64,000 bases of DNA from Sugiyamaella lignohabitans (GCF_001640025.1 NC_031674.1:2852001-2916000); one strand, 5' to 3'. Numbered from the stretch's first letter, positions 48,600 through 60,256 are shown. Numbers and translations: made by a program. The notes: generated by a model from the sequence alone, not told the origin.

Positions 48600-50530
48600 T
48601 TAAGTTTCGATGAGATTAGTCTCCTCTTCATCCTCATCGGCAGCCTCATCAGCAGTATCTCTGGTGCCCTTGGTTGACGATCTGTCATAGAATTCATCAA
48701 GGATCTTGGGAGAGATACGGTTAAGAAGCTCCTTGGGATAGATACGGAGCAACGACCAAGCTTGATCAAGAGATTCGAAAATTGTACGGTTCTCGTAGTT
48801 GCCCTGGGCAATAAATGTCTTTTCGAACTTCTCCAAAAACTCCAAGGAAAGCTTGTCCTCCGTGGACAGGGCCTCTTCACCAACGACAGCCTTCATAGCA
48901 GCAGCATCACGACCAATAGCATACTTGGCATATAATTGATTGGACACATCACCATGGTCCTTACGGGTCATACCTTCACCAATAGCAGCCTTCATCAGAC
49001 GCGAAAGGGATGGCAGAACGTTAATAGGTGGATAGATACCTCTGTTGTGTAGTTGACGATCGATACTGATCTGACCCTCGGTAATATAACCAGTCAAATC
49101 AGGAATTGGATGGGTAATATCATCATTAGGCATGGTAAGAATAGGGATTTGAGTAATCGAACCGTTACGACCCTCGACACGACCGGCACGCTCGTAAATG
49201 GTAGACAAATCTGTATACATGTAACCAGGATAACCACGTCTACCGGGCACTTCTTCACGGGCAGCAGAAACCTCACGAAGAGCATCTGCATAAGAAGACA
49301 TATCAGTCAAAATAGTCAAGACGTGACGCTCGGTTTGATAAGCCAAATATTCTGCAGTTGTAAGAGCCAAACGAGGAGTAATGATTCTCTCAATAGTGGG
49401 ATCATTAGCCAAGTTAAGGAACAAGGAAACTCGCTCTAAAGAGCCATTCTCTTCGAAATCTTGCTTGAAGAAACGAGAAGTTTCCAAGTTGACACCCATT
49501 GCAGCAAACACAATGGAGAAATTGTCCTCATGACCATCATGGACATCCTTAGTAGGACGAACTAAAGAAGCTTGACGACAAATCTGAGCAGCAATTTCAT
49601 TATGAGGCAAACCAGAAGCAGAGAAAATAGGAATCTTTTGACCACGAGCAATCGAGTTCATTGTATCAATGGCGGAAATACCAGTAGAAATCATTTCTTC
49701 AGGATAGATACGAGAAAAGGGGTTAATGGGCGATCCGTTAATATCGAGATAGTCTTCGGCAAGAACTTTAGGACCATTGTCAATAGCTCTACCAGAACCA
49801 TCGAAAACACGACCAAGAACGTCTTCTGAGACGGGAATTTTCAAATTCTGTCCTGTGAATTCAACCTTCGTCTTTTTAACGTCGATACCAGAAGTACCCT
49901 CGAAAACTTGGACAATGGCACGGTCTCCCTTGACTTCAAGGACTTGACCGGCTCTGTTAGTGCCATCTGGCAAAGTCAGGTTAACAATTTCGTTGAAACG
50001 AGGAAACTTGACATTTTCCAAGATAACCAAAGGACCATTGACACCGGCTACTGTATTATAAGTGATACGGGGCTTAATTCTGAAATCCTGGGTGACTGCC
50101 TGCTTGTTGAGCTCGTCTGGTACAATCTGTTAGTACTCTAGTCATTTCGATTAATTCTCAAATTTTTGAACAGTTCTATGTTTTAACTTCAGTCTAAGGC
50201 TCTGACCCTTTTTTTTTTCCTCGCCGTCCTACCATCGAGAACTTCAGTTACTAGATCACCACGAGCACAGACCAAAACGTTGAATTGCTACTACAAGAAC
50301 TTCTGACCCAGTTTCCCCAACCGCTAACTGGTAAGAGTCTGTCAGAGTCGTTCAATATTCGTTGGTTGACCTCGGCGTAACTACTAACAGAATCTGGGGG
50401 TACTGGAGATATTGTCAATTCCGAAGCAGTCTAGATGGACCACATGAACCAATTTTCAAACTTTAGAATATCAATTGTATAACTTACAGAGCTCTTTGTC
50501 GCTCAAATGGGCCTCGGTCTTAACAGCCAT
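48600..50530 (-). CDS. VMA2: V-type ATPase subunit B (spliced, long intron)
   Basis: Subunit B of the V1 sector of the vacuolar proton pump. Exon 1 (50488-50530) encodes [14 protein letters not shown]. The intron 50117-50487 (371 bases; GTAAGT; TACTAAC; CAG) is by far the longest in the window. Exon 2 is 48600-50116. The spliced junction reads [17 protein letters not shown], as in other yeasts, and the 519-residue protein matches the family along its whole length ([61 protein letters not shown]). It is a non-catalytic nucleotide-binding subunit without a full P-loop. The start at the in-frame TTG 50030 would lose 42 conserved residues. Confidence 0.97.
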
Positions 50531-50931
50531 GGTTGCAATGCGTGGTTATTGTATCGGTCTCGAACAACGGCTGTATCGATGGTGGTGAAGATAGGAGGAT
50601 GCCTATCACCAACCAATGAACCAAATCGTAAGCTAGAGATGCTATGATGCGGCGTGCCCTAACCCACACACGAGGTAAAATCTCAGTAATCGGTGTAGGA
50701 GGACGATCCCAAAGCCCTGCGTCTCAAGAAGACGGCTGTACTCGATATCTCAGAAATTCCTCCCTGTTAGTAGTCATTACTAAGAATTCGAACACTGACT
50801 TGATTCAACAGGACAGTGCAATATTATCGGGTTCTGAAAGCACGATGAGAGACGAAAAACTGGGATAAGATCCCAGCATATCAGTCATAAAAGTACATAA
50901 TAAATAAATAAAAAAGTGTCATAAGTGACGT
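50531..50931. other. Spacer between VMA2 and ATG14
   Basis: VMA2 promoter and ATG14 3' region. One short plus-strand ORF (50644-50868) has no family features. Nothing else seen. Confidence 0.4.
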
Positions 50932-52860
50932 TCACAATCCGTGTGAAAGAGTTGGAGCGTTGAGTGGAGATACTCGAGCTGAACCAGTCGACGGTACTAT
51001 CTCAATTGGATTCGGAGTTGGTGCATTTGAGACATTGTCACCACCTTGATCCGCAGAGAGATCAACTACAGAATCCAGAATCGCATCTTTCTCTATCAGA
51101 TTCCACTCGGCAGATCCACCGCTGATATCTAGATACATTTGAGACACAATGTAGTCTTTCACTGAAAAGAGGTCTGGCATGAATGACTCTGTTGTACTAT
51201 TCCGGTTCTGTGGTTGCGGCGCTCTATGCTGGAACGACTCTGGTTGAGTTGTGACAGCTTGTTGAGATGAGGGAACCCCTTCGGCAGGATTCTGGGGTGA
51301 TGTTGAAGAGGGTAGTGTGTGTACTCGTTCAGAAGAAGATTCCAAACGAATACCTGCGATAAGTGCCACAGTTCGGTTAACCTGGACAATGTCTTCTACA
51401 AGGCTAATATGTACACCCCTGCTATACAAAATCGCAGCAGTATTTATTGCAAGCATAGCCAGTGCTTCTGCATAGGCTTCGAACTCAAGATGCTTATCCT
51501 TGGCAAATGATAGTATTGGTTGTGTGATGTCAAGCCGAAGTTTCTCTTTGCCAGGACGCGAGATTCTATAATATCCGGTATGAGTTTGAGTTATTTCATA
51601 GGGTAAACGAATATCCAGGTAGTATGCTAAAAGGTGACATAGTGACGCTAACCTTTCCAAGGCAGAATTCACTGTCACATGCGAATAATGAGCTAGAATT
51701 GAAAGATCTGGCACAATGTTAAAACCAAGTACAAGATCATATTGCCTTGAAAAAGCGAATGGAGGACTACGAGCCTGAAACTCATCTTTTTGATCTGCTG
51801 GTTCGGTTCGTATCACCTCGCTCTCCAAGTGGTCTACACCGATCCGCTCTGGGAATTTTCCAGTTGAATGACTGCGATCGGTTTTAAGACTTGGTCTGTT
51901 TGACTTTTTCTCATTCTTTTTATCACGTACAGATTTCAGTAACCTGTCGCGTCTCCTGCGAACCTTTCGAATTACAAACAACGAACAGACATCACGAAGT
52001 AGTTTAGTCTTTAGAGTATCCATAGATGCAACTAAATTTCTTGAGCTTTCAGTTCTGTCCGAAATATGCTCGTTAATGCAATCCTTCTGCTTATTATACA
52101 GTTCAGTTGACTGCTGTCTAGCCGTTGTAATGCGGTTTTTTCGTTCTTCGTTTAGGGCTTTAAGTTGACTTATTCGTGAATTTAATACTTCAATAGATTC
52201 TTTTGTAGTCCAGATAACCTCATTAACCTTTTGTAGGTGAGATTGTCGGTCACGTAGTCGAGCTACCAGTAAGTTCGTCCAATTGTGATTTGTAAGTTTA
52301 GTGCCCGATCTAGCAGAGATTCCACTACTTTTCTCAATTTCGTGTCTATCTTTATCAACTTCTTTTTCTGGTCCCTCGTCTTCTTTCCAAATTGGTGGAT
52401 ACATCGGTTTATAATCAATTTTGTCGTACCAGAGACCGTTATTTATAACCTCATTGATATCACTTCTCAGAGTGGCGACTTCGGTCAGCACATTTATTAC
52501 ACTGATTCGATGGCCCAATGTCGAATATGAGGCACAAGATCCGCAAAAAAAAACCTTTTTGCCCCTGGGTCCAACATCTCCGGGGGCACTCTCACATATG
52601 CCACATTTGTAACCTGAGGTAGTAGATACCATGGATATAGTAGATGCATTGGAAGTCTTCGTCATAGATATTGGCTCACCAGTTCTAGAGCCGGAAGAAA
52701 TACCATCAACATTAGTAGTGCCATTACTTTTCTCAGTTCCAGTGGAATCGCCATGACTCTTTCTACTGCCATGTTCTTTGACACTAGAAACAACCTCGCC
52801 AAAACCTGGATCGGAGCCAGCAGTTAAATCGGGTTCACCAGAACCAGGCGACTCAGGCAT
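50932..52860 (-). CDS. ATG14: Autophagy protein Atg14 (PI3-kinase complex I subunit)
   Basis: About 642 residues from the ATG at 52860 (MPESPGSGE). A Ser/Gly-rich N-terminus is followed by paired cysteines, YKCGICESAPG and FFCGSCASYS (about 85-115), as in Atg14/Barkor. A long coiled coil comes next (about 190-330; LQKVNEVIWTTKESIEVLN), then the conserved C-terminal lipid-binding region (about 375-500; YDLVLGFNIVPDLSILAHYS; LAYYLDIRLPYEIT). Atg14 directs Vps34-Vps15-Atg6 to the autophagosome site. An upstream in-frame ATG (52947) would add a hydrophobic 29-residue stretch (MMMLLLLYSQF...) unlike the family, so I prefer 52860. Vps38/UVRAG is the alternative but lacks the paired cysteines. Confidence 0.78.
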   Translation of the reverse strand: MPESPGSGEPDLTAGSDPGFGEVVSSVKEHGSRKSHGDSTGTEKSNGTTNVDGISSGSRTGEPISMTKTSNASTISMVSTTSGYKCGICESAPGDVGPRGKKVFFCGSCASYSTLGHRISVINVLTEVATLRSDINEVINNGLWYDKIDYKPMYPPIWKEDEGPEKEVDKDRHEIEKSSGISARSGTKLTNHNWTNLLVARLRDRQSHLQKVNEVIWTTKESIEVLNSRISQLKALNEERKNRITTARQQSTELYNKQKDCINEHISDRTESSRNLVASMDTLKTKLLRDVCSLFVIRKVRRRRDRLLKSVRDKKNEKKSNRPSLKTDRSHSTGKFPERIGVDHLESEVIRTEPADQKDEFQARSPPFAFSRQYDLVLGFNIVPDLSILAHYSHVTVNSALERLASLCHLLAYYLDIRLPYEITQTHTGYYRISRPGKEKLRLDITQPILSFAKDKHLEFEAYAEALAMLAINTAAILYSRGVHISLVEDIVQVNRTVALIAGIRLESSSERVHTLPSSTSPQNPAEGVPSSQQAVTTQPESFQHRAPQPQNRNSTTESFMPDLFSVKDYIVSQMYLDISGGSAEWNLIEKDAILDSVVDLSADQGGDNVSNAPTPNPIEIVPSTGSARVSPLNAPTLSHGL

Positions 52861-53405
52861 TTTGCACACAAAGCGGCATTCATACCAGCCAAAGAAAATG
52901 AATAAGGTGATATCAAATTGACTGTAGAGAAGCAGCAGCATCATCATCTCTTATCGTTACTTTGATAACAAATATCCTTACCCACAATCAGTCTACATTG
53001 CACGTGATAGTTCTCCTCTAGATCAGCCGCGGAATTCATCTCATGCAGTGTTTGAGCGGTATATGATCTCTCCGCAAACGGCGAGCGACGGCCCTCCGCC
53101 ATCGGGCTGCGGATATTATTCAACCAAGTGAATCTGCCTTCCATCCTGATTCAGGACGTTTGGAAGTAGTCGAAACAGTCAGGGTCTCGAGCAAGACACC
53201 AGACCCTTTGGGCCATGTATAGCAAGAGCTTATTGGGGCTGTGCTATGGCTCACAAAACGGTCAGACAGTGACTAACCGTCAAAAGCGGCCGTAGAGTTA
53301 ATGGACAAGTAAGCAAATGTTGAATATTAGTGGCATATAAACCTAAGTAGACAAATAAATAACGTCATAGGAGATCAAGGTAAACAGCTGAGTTCACTGA
53401 CCAGC
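52861..53405 (-). promoter_or_regulatory. ATG14 leader/promoter with a 66-codon upstream ORF
   Basis: A minus-strand ORF with an ATG (53144 to 52944, 66 codons, starting MEGRFTWLNNIRSP) precedes ATG14. Its TGA overlaps the upstream ATG of ATG14 at 52945-52947 in an ATGA arrangement. If transcribed it would be an upstream ORF that could lower ATG14 translation. No homology is recognised; it could be chance. Confidence 0.3.
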
Positions 53406-53960
53406 TTAGCATATAACACACTTAGACTTGTCGTCAGTAGGAGTGGTGTGCTCAATCTCGGCAATGAGAGTTGCAAATGCTTTGTCGATATTGCTGTTAG
53501 TCTTAGCAGAAGTCTCAACAAATGGAATATTCAGTGATTGGGCAAGTTGTTGGCCTTCTTGTGTGGAAATTTGGCGATGGCTCTCATCAGTATCACTTTT
53601 GTTGCCAACAATAACCATTGGTAAGGAGTCAGTACCAGTAGCATTCAAAATCTTATCTCTAATAATAGGGATCATTTCAAAGGAAGCTCGCGAGGTAACT
53701 GCGTATACAAGCATATACCCATGAATTCCGATTAATAATTTCTGGCTCATGATGCTGAATTCATCTTGACCAGCTGTATCGATGATCTCGGTGGTATACT
53801 CTATTCCATTGTGAGTAATAGGCTTCGAAAATTGGTTTTCAATGGTTGGGTAGTATGATTCAACAAAATGCTTTTCCACGAATTGGACAGTAACTGTAGA
53901 CTTTCCCACAGCACTGGCTCCAACAATAGCGATCTTGCGTGCTCTTTCAGGAGAAGTCAT
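53406..53960 (-). CDS. RHB1: Rheb-type small GTPase
   Basis: A 184-residue Ras-superfamily GTPase. The P-loop is GASAVGKST, the effector region YPTIENQFSKPI is that of Rheb, G3 is DTAGQDEFS, G4 is GNKSD, and G5 is ETSAK. It ends in CVIC, a farnesylation CAAX box. Rheb/Rhb1 activates TORC1 in fission yeast and animals, and in budding yeasts links to basic amino acid uptake. It is transcribed in the same direction as ATG14, which lies downstream of it. The ATG at 53960 directly precedes the conserved fold. Confidence 0.92.
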   Translation of the reverse strand: MTSPERARKIAIVGASAVGKSTVTVQFVEKHFVESYYPTIENQFSKPITHNGIEYTTEIIDTAGQDEFSIMSQKLLIGIHGYMLVYAVTSRASFEMIPIIRDKILNATGTDSLPMVIVGNKSDTDESHRQISTQEGQQLAQSLNIPFVETSAKTNSNIDKAFATLIAEIEHTTPTDDKSKCVIC

Positions 53961-56900
53961 GTTGTATGCGGAAATGTTCTTAGTACTGATAAAATGAAAG
54001 CAGTGGAATTCAAGAAGAAAGAGACTTCAAAATGAGATATTGAAAGAAGGTGTGTGAACACTATGAATGCGATAACAAAGATGGTCGATAAAAAAGTTCG
54101 TGGATGCCGGTGTGCCGTTTCACTGCAACTAAAGACAATCCTAATATCGTTTAAGTTATCGATAGGGTTAGTTCCGAGCACAAATTCAGCAAAAAAACTA
54201 TCCTCCAAAAGACCGTCTTGGGACTGTGGATTTTGGAGCTTTGTTGTAATTGTGTTTTTAAGAGACAGGTCGTCAGCAGGTGGTGATGTGTGCCTGCGAT
54301 GTAAGACCTTATGAAATAAGCTACTGAATTTATGGACCTAGAATCAACAACTAGAACCACAAGAACGAATCAAAAGTCAGAAATTAAATATCAAATATCA
54401 GAAAGAGGCCGATTCTATGAACAGGAGCAATCTGTGAAAGGAAAAATCAAAAATTCTAAAAGAAAACAACAAAAACGAACACAAAATCGTAGATGGCACA
54501 AAATCCCACGATTTACAACTCTCTTACTAAACGGTAAAAGAAGCCTTTTCCCTATTGTTTGCTTTTTTTCCAACGGCTGTGCGCCAGGAAAGATGTACGT
54601 TTTGAGACTGGAAAACCGGGCGATCATGTCCCGTACTGCCGTACTTTTAGCTACTGCACGGCTTGAACGTTTTCAGATGCCCGACTCGTGGGGGTTACCC
54701 AGGCTTTCCAACTCAACTGATTCAACAAAGTTCAAATTTGTTTTTTTTCCTTGGGTCATATTTTTTATAACAGAATCACTAGCTTGTGGAATAATAGGGT
54801 GAATGACACTGTGAGGGACTGTTCATCTGAACTCTAACTGGGCTTCACCAAATAGCAAGGCTCATCATAAGATCATCTGTTGAGTGGGTCGTGCTCGCCT
54901 GGCGGTACTGCCAGCCGCTTAATCGACCGCATGTCTTTTACTTTCCGATGATGACCTTGCAGAAAAGTGCGGCAGATGTCCCATTTCCAGGATCAGTATA
55001 CTGATGCGAAGCCTGCAGCCCACTGAAGAAGTTGTAATGCTATTCAGAGCTGGGTTTGTTCTGGTGACAACTCCATGCTTCGTCCAAACTATATATGTTT
55101 ATTAGATGCTGGCTGTATTGGCTCTTGTCGTTGTCGAATTTTGGCAAAAATCTGTCTCAAGGCTGATGTTCATCGTAGTTAGGATGAACTGATAGTTTAG
55201 AGACTATGTAAACTATATATCAATCTCAAGCGAGTACTCCAAGTAAATTTTTTGTTAAAGAGCATATTACAAGTCTGGCCTGCACACAGAATGTTTTCCA
55301 GCAGAACTTTATTTAAATGAAAAGTAAACTGGCTAAATATCTCACTGAAGTTATCAGATCAGTAATACAAGTTGCTCACTGGACCCTGCATTCAAAAGAT
55401 AAGGGTTAGGTAAAATATCTGATCTGCTTCCCGCCTAAGACATTCGGAATAATATATATAGTATCCCAGTGGTTTATAATTTCTTCCAGCAAACTGTCGT
55501 GCTATGAGAATAAGTAAAGCTACTAACAGAAATGGAATGGGTTCCATATACAAATATCAAGGTCACACCGAAAGAACCGCTGGGTAAGAAACGATCTTAG
55601 CCGCCATCGAAAACCTGCCCCTCTCAGGTTCTCCGCAAACTAGATTAATAAGAGATGGGAAGCCAATGACAAAGAGCAAAGACACCACAGCTGTCACGGA
55701 ATACGTTATTTTGGGTTATCGTAGGCGTCGTAGGCGCCCATGTTCGCGGAATACCCCGCAATGTAAATCATGATCTTCAGCATGTATATGTTAGATAGGG
55801 AATTACCGGTATATTCGCGCCAGGCGATAACTATGGGCGAATAGCAGTCGCCTATAATTCAATTACTACCTCACCTAAAGTTAGAAATCGGCTGTAGAAA
55901 CTTTATAGTTTGACGAAAGCTGAAGTAGAGTTGACACTCCTCCACAAGTAACTAGCCTTTGGTATGAGAAATCGTGACGGTATAACTTGCTCACACATGA
56001 TTCAACAAGGCGGGAGTTATAAGAGCCGATACAATTTTTTATTTGAGTAGTTTGACCGGGCCGAGAAACTGTTCAGCCGCAATGCAGTGACATATGACAT
56101 GACGGGCGCTAGAAGTACCTGGTGATATCCGGTCTTATTCCGGCATAGCATATCGCAGCACGAGGTCCAAGTCCAGCAAATCATCGCCCATCAGGTACTT
56201 TACTTGAAAATGAGCGCTTATTGTTTTTTAGAATTACTTACTAAAAATGACTATTATTTCACGGGCCGACTGCGGTCCCGGAATCGCTCCGCCATAACAG
56301 AGACAGAATGAAACACGTTTCGAGATCACTGTTGCCTAATAGTTAATAGCTAAGAGTCAGTTGAGAGCCAATACAAGCACCGGGAAGTTTTGGCAACGGT
56401 CCATTCCAATCAAGGCACATGCCGCCCATACCAAGGGGTCCAGAGCGTGTACGGGCCTATTGCGGACTTATCTCCATCTCTATTGTAACATCCCGTCGTC
56501 CGACAGGAGCTTCACATCTCCAACTTGCGTGCATCGAGGCTGCATTTCATGTCTCATGCATGAGGCAGTGTTCCGCTATTAGCTATCCCCAGACCATAGA
56601 CTGTTGCAATCTGGACAATTTGGTTATTTCTCTGATATCAAGATTGCTCCACAAAATCTGAGATACCGGTTAGTAGTTTGATCTATCAGCAAGTTAGTGG
56701 GAAAAAAAAAATTAAAACCTAGTATAGCGTTAGATATAATATGACAGATTCTCTAGGTAACGGATATTAATGTTACTTGGCCGCGGGCAGAAGTCCCACC
56801 TGACCATATCCCGGGCTACATGAGGCCGTTTTGTATATATTGATAATAATAATAGTATCATCAATTAGGCTTTTTAGAATCCCCGTATCCCCATATCATT

Positions 56901-57331
56901 ACGTGATAGACAGCGTCGCCGGGTTAACCGGTTGATCAGTGCATACTGAGATTAGGCCCATTTACAAAGAACACAGAAAAAGCAACTATTTGTTGGAAAA
57001 ATATATTGTCCGAAAGCAGATCAGCGCTGGACTCAACAAAGCAAAGCCAATCAGTTGTTTAAATGAGCCACTGCTTGTGTCTATTCAATTTATATAAATT
57101 TGGATTCTACCCCGGATATTAAACCAGGTTTTTTGTTTCAGTTTGTTTGTGATATATTTTGTTTACGCCTTCATTTAAAATTTTTTTTTAGCTTCTCACT
57201 AACTAGTTGGCCATTGATCTCTTTGTTACAGACCAATTATTCTCTTGATTCGATTGCATTATATATTCCCTTGACCGCGTTCCTTCTCAATCACTCCTAA
57301 GAAAACAACAATAATCTACTGATCAATAATT
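53961..57331. other. Long region without a convincing gene
   Basis: This 3.4 kb holds the RHB1 and ACH1 promoters and no recognisable gene. An ATG-started frame at 54332-54802 (156 codons, Lys/Arg-rich then hydrophobic) has no family likeness and is doubtful. Features of note: a perfect 14-base palindrome ATCAGTATACTGAT (54992-55005); an 8-base inverted repeat ATAGTTTA/TAAACTAT (55192-55216); GTAGGCG repeated near 55722-55737; and a CCGGGTTAACCGG near 56926, about 400 bases before ACH1. A TTTATATAAAT lies about 240 bases before ACH1. No tRNA, LTR or known small RNA was identified. Confidence 0.45.
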
Positions 57332-58897
57332 ATGAGCGCTCTTCTCAAATCTCGTATTAGAAACAAAGCTCTGTTGTCAAAGCTCAGATCACCTGAAGAG
57401 CTGATCCCATATTTCAAGAATGGTCAGTACCTGGGATGGTCTGGCTTCACAGGTGTTGGTGGACCCAAAGTCGTTCCTAAGGCTTTAGCTAAGCATGTGG
57501 AGGCCAACAACCTCCAGGGTAAACTGGGGTTTAACTTGTTTGTAGGTGCTTCTGCTGATGTTGATATAGAATCCAAGTGGGCTGAGCTTGGAATGCTTCT
57601 GCGAAGATCACCTCATCAAGTGGGCAAGCCTATTGAAAAAAGTATCAATGCTGGTAAGACACACTTCTTTGACAAGCACTTGTCCATGTGGCCACAGGAT
57701 TTGACCTACGGATACTACACAAGATTCAAGGAGAATGATTTATTGGACATTTCAATTATTGAAGCCACTGCTATCACCGAGGATGGAGGTGTCATTCTTG
57801 GACCATCTGTCGGAGGTACCCCCGAACTTGTCTCAACCTCGGAGAAAGTTATCATTGAATTAAATACCGCGCTTCCTTCTTTTGAAGGTTTACATGATAT
57901 CAACATGCCAGTGGCACCCCCATACCGTGAGCCATATCCAGTAACAACAGTAAAGGACAGATTTGGTACTTCAGCCCTTCCCATTGATCCATCCAAGATT
58001 CTTGCTATTGTCGAATCTGACGCCAAGGATACTGTCCCTGAAAACACTCCTTCTGATGCCATGTCAAGGGCTATTGCTGACCACCTGGTTGAATTCTTTC
58101 AACATGAAGTCAAGCTCGGTCGTATGCCAGAGAACTTGCACCCATTACAATCTGGAATTGGCAATATTGCCAATGCTGTCGTAGAGGGTCTTGCTGACGC
58201 ATCTTTCACTAACCTCAATGTTTGGACCGAGGTCTTGCAAGACTCATTCCTCGACTTTTTTGAGTCTGGAAAGCTTGAATTTGCTACTGCTACATCTATC
58301 AGACTTACTCCCGGCGGATTCAAACGTTTTTTCAGTAACTGGGATACCTTCTCCAAGCAACTCCTTCTCAGATCACAGGCGATTTCTAACCATCCCGAAC
58401 TTATCCGTAGATTGGGTGTCATTGCCATGAACACTCCTGTGGAGGTGGATATTTATGGACATGCCAATTCGACCAATGTTTCTGGCTCAAGAATGCTACA
58501 CGGTATTGGAGGTTCTGGTGATTTCCTGAGAAATGCCAAACTCTCCATTATGCACACTCCCTCAGCTAGAGCAACCAAGACCGACCCCTTTGGCTTGTCT
58601 ACCGTAATTCCCTTTGCAACTCATGTTGATCACACTGAACACGACCTTGATATTCTTGTTACTGAACAGGGTTTGGCTGATTTGAGAGGATTATCCCCCC
58701 GTGAGAGATCGAGAGAGATTGTCAAGAAGTGTGCTCACCCTGTCTACCAGCCAATTCTCAACGAATACCTAGATAGAGCAGAGTTTGCTATGGCTAAGAA
58801 GAAGGCTCTGCACGAGCCCCACATCCTCAGAGACGCTTTCAAGCTCCACCTAAACTTGGAAGAGAAGGGCACCATGAGAATCGATAGCTGGGAATAA
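57332..58897 (+). CDS. ACH1: Acetyl-CoA hydrolase / succinyl-CoA:acetate CoA-transferase
   Basis: A 521-residue class I CoA-transferase that moves CoA from succinyl-CoA to acetate in mitochondria, detoxifying acetate. It matches yeast Ach1 end to end: [63 protein letters not shown], and [20 protein letters not shown]. The catalytic Glu is in WTEVLQDSF. The basic N-terminus ([19 protein letters not shown]) suits mitochondrial import. No intron. The promoter region upstream is long and gene-free. It is convergent with the TatD-like gene (40 bases apart). Confidence 0.97.
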   Translation: MSALLKSRIRNKALLSKLRSPEELIPYFKNGQYLGWSGFTGVGGPKVVPKALAKHVEANNLQGKLGFNLFVGASADVDIESKWAELGMLLRRSPHQVGKPIEKSINAGKTHFFDKHLSMWPQDLTYGYYTRFKENDLLDISIIEATAITEDGGVILGPSVGGTPELVSTSEKVIIELNTALPSFEGLHDINMPVAPPYREPYPVTTVKDRFGTSALPIDPSKILAIVESDAKDTVPENTPSDAMSRAIADHLVEFFQHEVKLGRMPENLHPLQSGIGNIANAVVEGLADASFTNLNVWTEVLQDSFLDFFESGKLEFATATSIRLTPGGFKRFFSNWDTFSKQLLLRSQAISNHPELIRRLGVIAMNTPVEVDIYGHANSTNVSGSRMLHGIGGSGDFLRNAKLSIMHTPSARATKTDPFGLSTVIPFATHVDHTEHDLDILVTEQGLADLRGLSPRERSREIVKKCAHPVYQPILNEYLDRAEFAMAKKKALHEPHILRDAFKLHLNLEEKGTMRIDSWE

Positions 58898-58937
58898 ATA
58901 ATTCATGTAATATAATAGATACTCTGCATTTTTCATG

Positions 58938-59930
58938 TTACTGGCCCTCGTAGTTTATGAACCGGTGAAAGTTCTCTTCGATATTCTTTGAACCATCCTC
59001 TAACTTCCACCCGTAGTGGTCACATATCCTATTGAGTGATGCCAGTATATAAGAGTCCATAGTATCACCCGCCTGAAAATAATCCGACTCAGATAATACA
59101 TTTGCAGGTGGTACTTGGGAAAGTAGTTTATCTGCTCTTTCTTTGGTATTGATATTTACTAGGGTAGAACATGATACAAACACTCTAGTCTTCAGAGCCT
59201 TTGATTTCAACCAAGTACTAGCCAAAAACTCAGCACTCCCTGAGTATGAATGTAAACAGATGTTCGAGGTGTTTTCGGGTCTTCCTAACCGTTTCACAAT
59301 TGAACTATAGACAGCATTATGACAGTTAACACCGTGTACAGATACTGACCTTTGCAATTCGGCAGCAATCTCAAGTATGCTCTCGAAAATGGCGGTTTGG
59401 TGTTCCAGGTCCACTCTATACTGACTCAATTTCTTTTTTGGAGTTTCTGCTGATGGATCATCTATTTGATTCGTCTCCGGAAGTCTGAAGGATTTGTCCA
59501 GTCCTATCTCTCCTACTAGTGCATGTGGGTGTTTTATTAGTAAACTGCGAATCTTTTGTAGATGTGAGTCTAGCGAATGCGGAGCGGGTAGCATATCAAT
59601 GAACTCTTTCGGCGGTACGGGGTTTAGCACTTTCTGATAATGCTCTTGTTTAGAGCTTGGTTCAGAGCCAATATAGAGTCTGTGGCTATACCAAGGGTGA
59701 TATCCAAAAGCTGGGATAACCTTCTCTGGATATAAAGATGCCGTTGAATCCACCAGGTCTATATCTTCGAGGTTTGTGGACATGAGGACCAATTTTGATG
59801 CCTTCATAGAGCTGATCAAATCCAACCTTTGAGGACGCTCAGTCGGGTGACAGTGTGCATCTAAAAGCACTATATTGTTAAAATTATCTTCCATTATTTG
59901 ACCTAGATAGTTCCGCTGATTGTTTATCAT
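58938..59930 (-). CDS. TatD-family metal-dependent hydrolase (Scn1-like)
   Basis: About 330 residues from the ATG at 59930; a second in-frame ATG at 59894 is equally possible. Metal-site motifs of the TatD amidohydrolase fold are present: LLDAHCHPTE near the N-terminus, LVGEIGLDKSF, the His of VSVHGVNCH, CLHSYSGS, and a C-terminal acid in LSESDYF. The divergent, longer second half with AFGYHPWYSHRLY is like fission yeast Scn1 (Cut9-interacting) rather than the classical TatD DNase. Activity could be a nuclease or another hydrolase. Confidence 0.82.
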   Translation of the reverse strand: MINNQRNYLGQIMEDNFNNIVLLDAHCHPTERPQRLDLISSMKASKLVLMSTNLEDIDLVDSTASLYPEKVIPAFGYHPWYSHRLYIGSEPSSKQEHYQKVLNPVPPKEFIDMLPAPHSLDSHLQKIRSLLIKHPHALVGEIGLDKSFRLPETNQIDDPSAETPKKKLSQYRVDLEHQTAIFESILEIAAELQRSVSVHGVNCHNAVYSSIVKRLGRPENTSNICLHSYSGSAEFLASTWLKSKALKTRVFVSCSTLVNINTKERADKLLSQVPPANVLSESDYFQAGDTMDSYILASLNRICDHYGWKLEDGSKNIEENFHRFINYEGQ

Positions 59931-60256
59931 CCACAAGTCATCCTGGAGTGATCATCTGCAACTGGCAATATATTGTCACGTGAAGACATTAGTCATGAAG
60001 AGCCCTGAAGAAAAAAAGGTAGGATCCTTTTTTATCTGCCAAACTCTCTTCACTGGAAAAAAGAATTCATCAAAGAAACTTGTGAAAGGTTAAGCAGGAT
60101 TCCGGCATTATTTGGCATTTTTTTATTTAGTCCTCCGTCACAAACTCACATCGCTTCTTTGCCGCTAATGCAATGTTCATGGCGCGGCTTAAAAGATAAC
60201 TAAATCTCTGATAAGAAAGATAACGGGATTTTTTTTTACCTAGTTATACATAGACA
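59931..60256. other. Divergent spacer between the TatD-like gene and URK1
   Basis: A T-rich promoter region with A and T runs (60012-60018, 60229-60237). Nothing else seen. Confidence 0.4.

Noticed and set aside
54332..54802. A 156-codon plus-strand ORF upstream of nothing, Lys/Arg-rich then hydrophobic
   Set aside because: It starts with ATG but shows no domain, no splice-supported extension and composition like random AT-rich DNA. It is kept only as a doubtful note in the gene-free region.
54948..55033. Box C/D snoRNA-like arrangement (ATGATGA at 54948 and CTGA about 75 bases later)
   Set aside because: The flanking bases do not form the required terminal stem and no guide complementarity could be checked, so the boxes alone are not enough.
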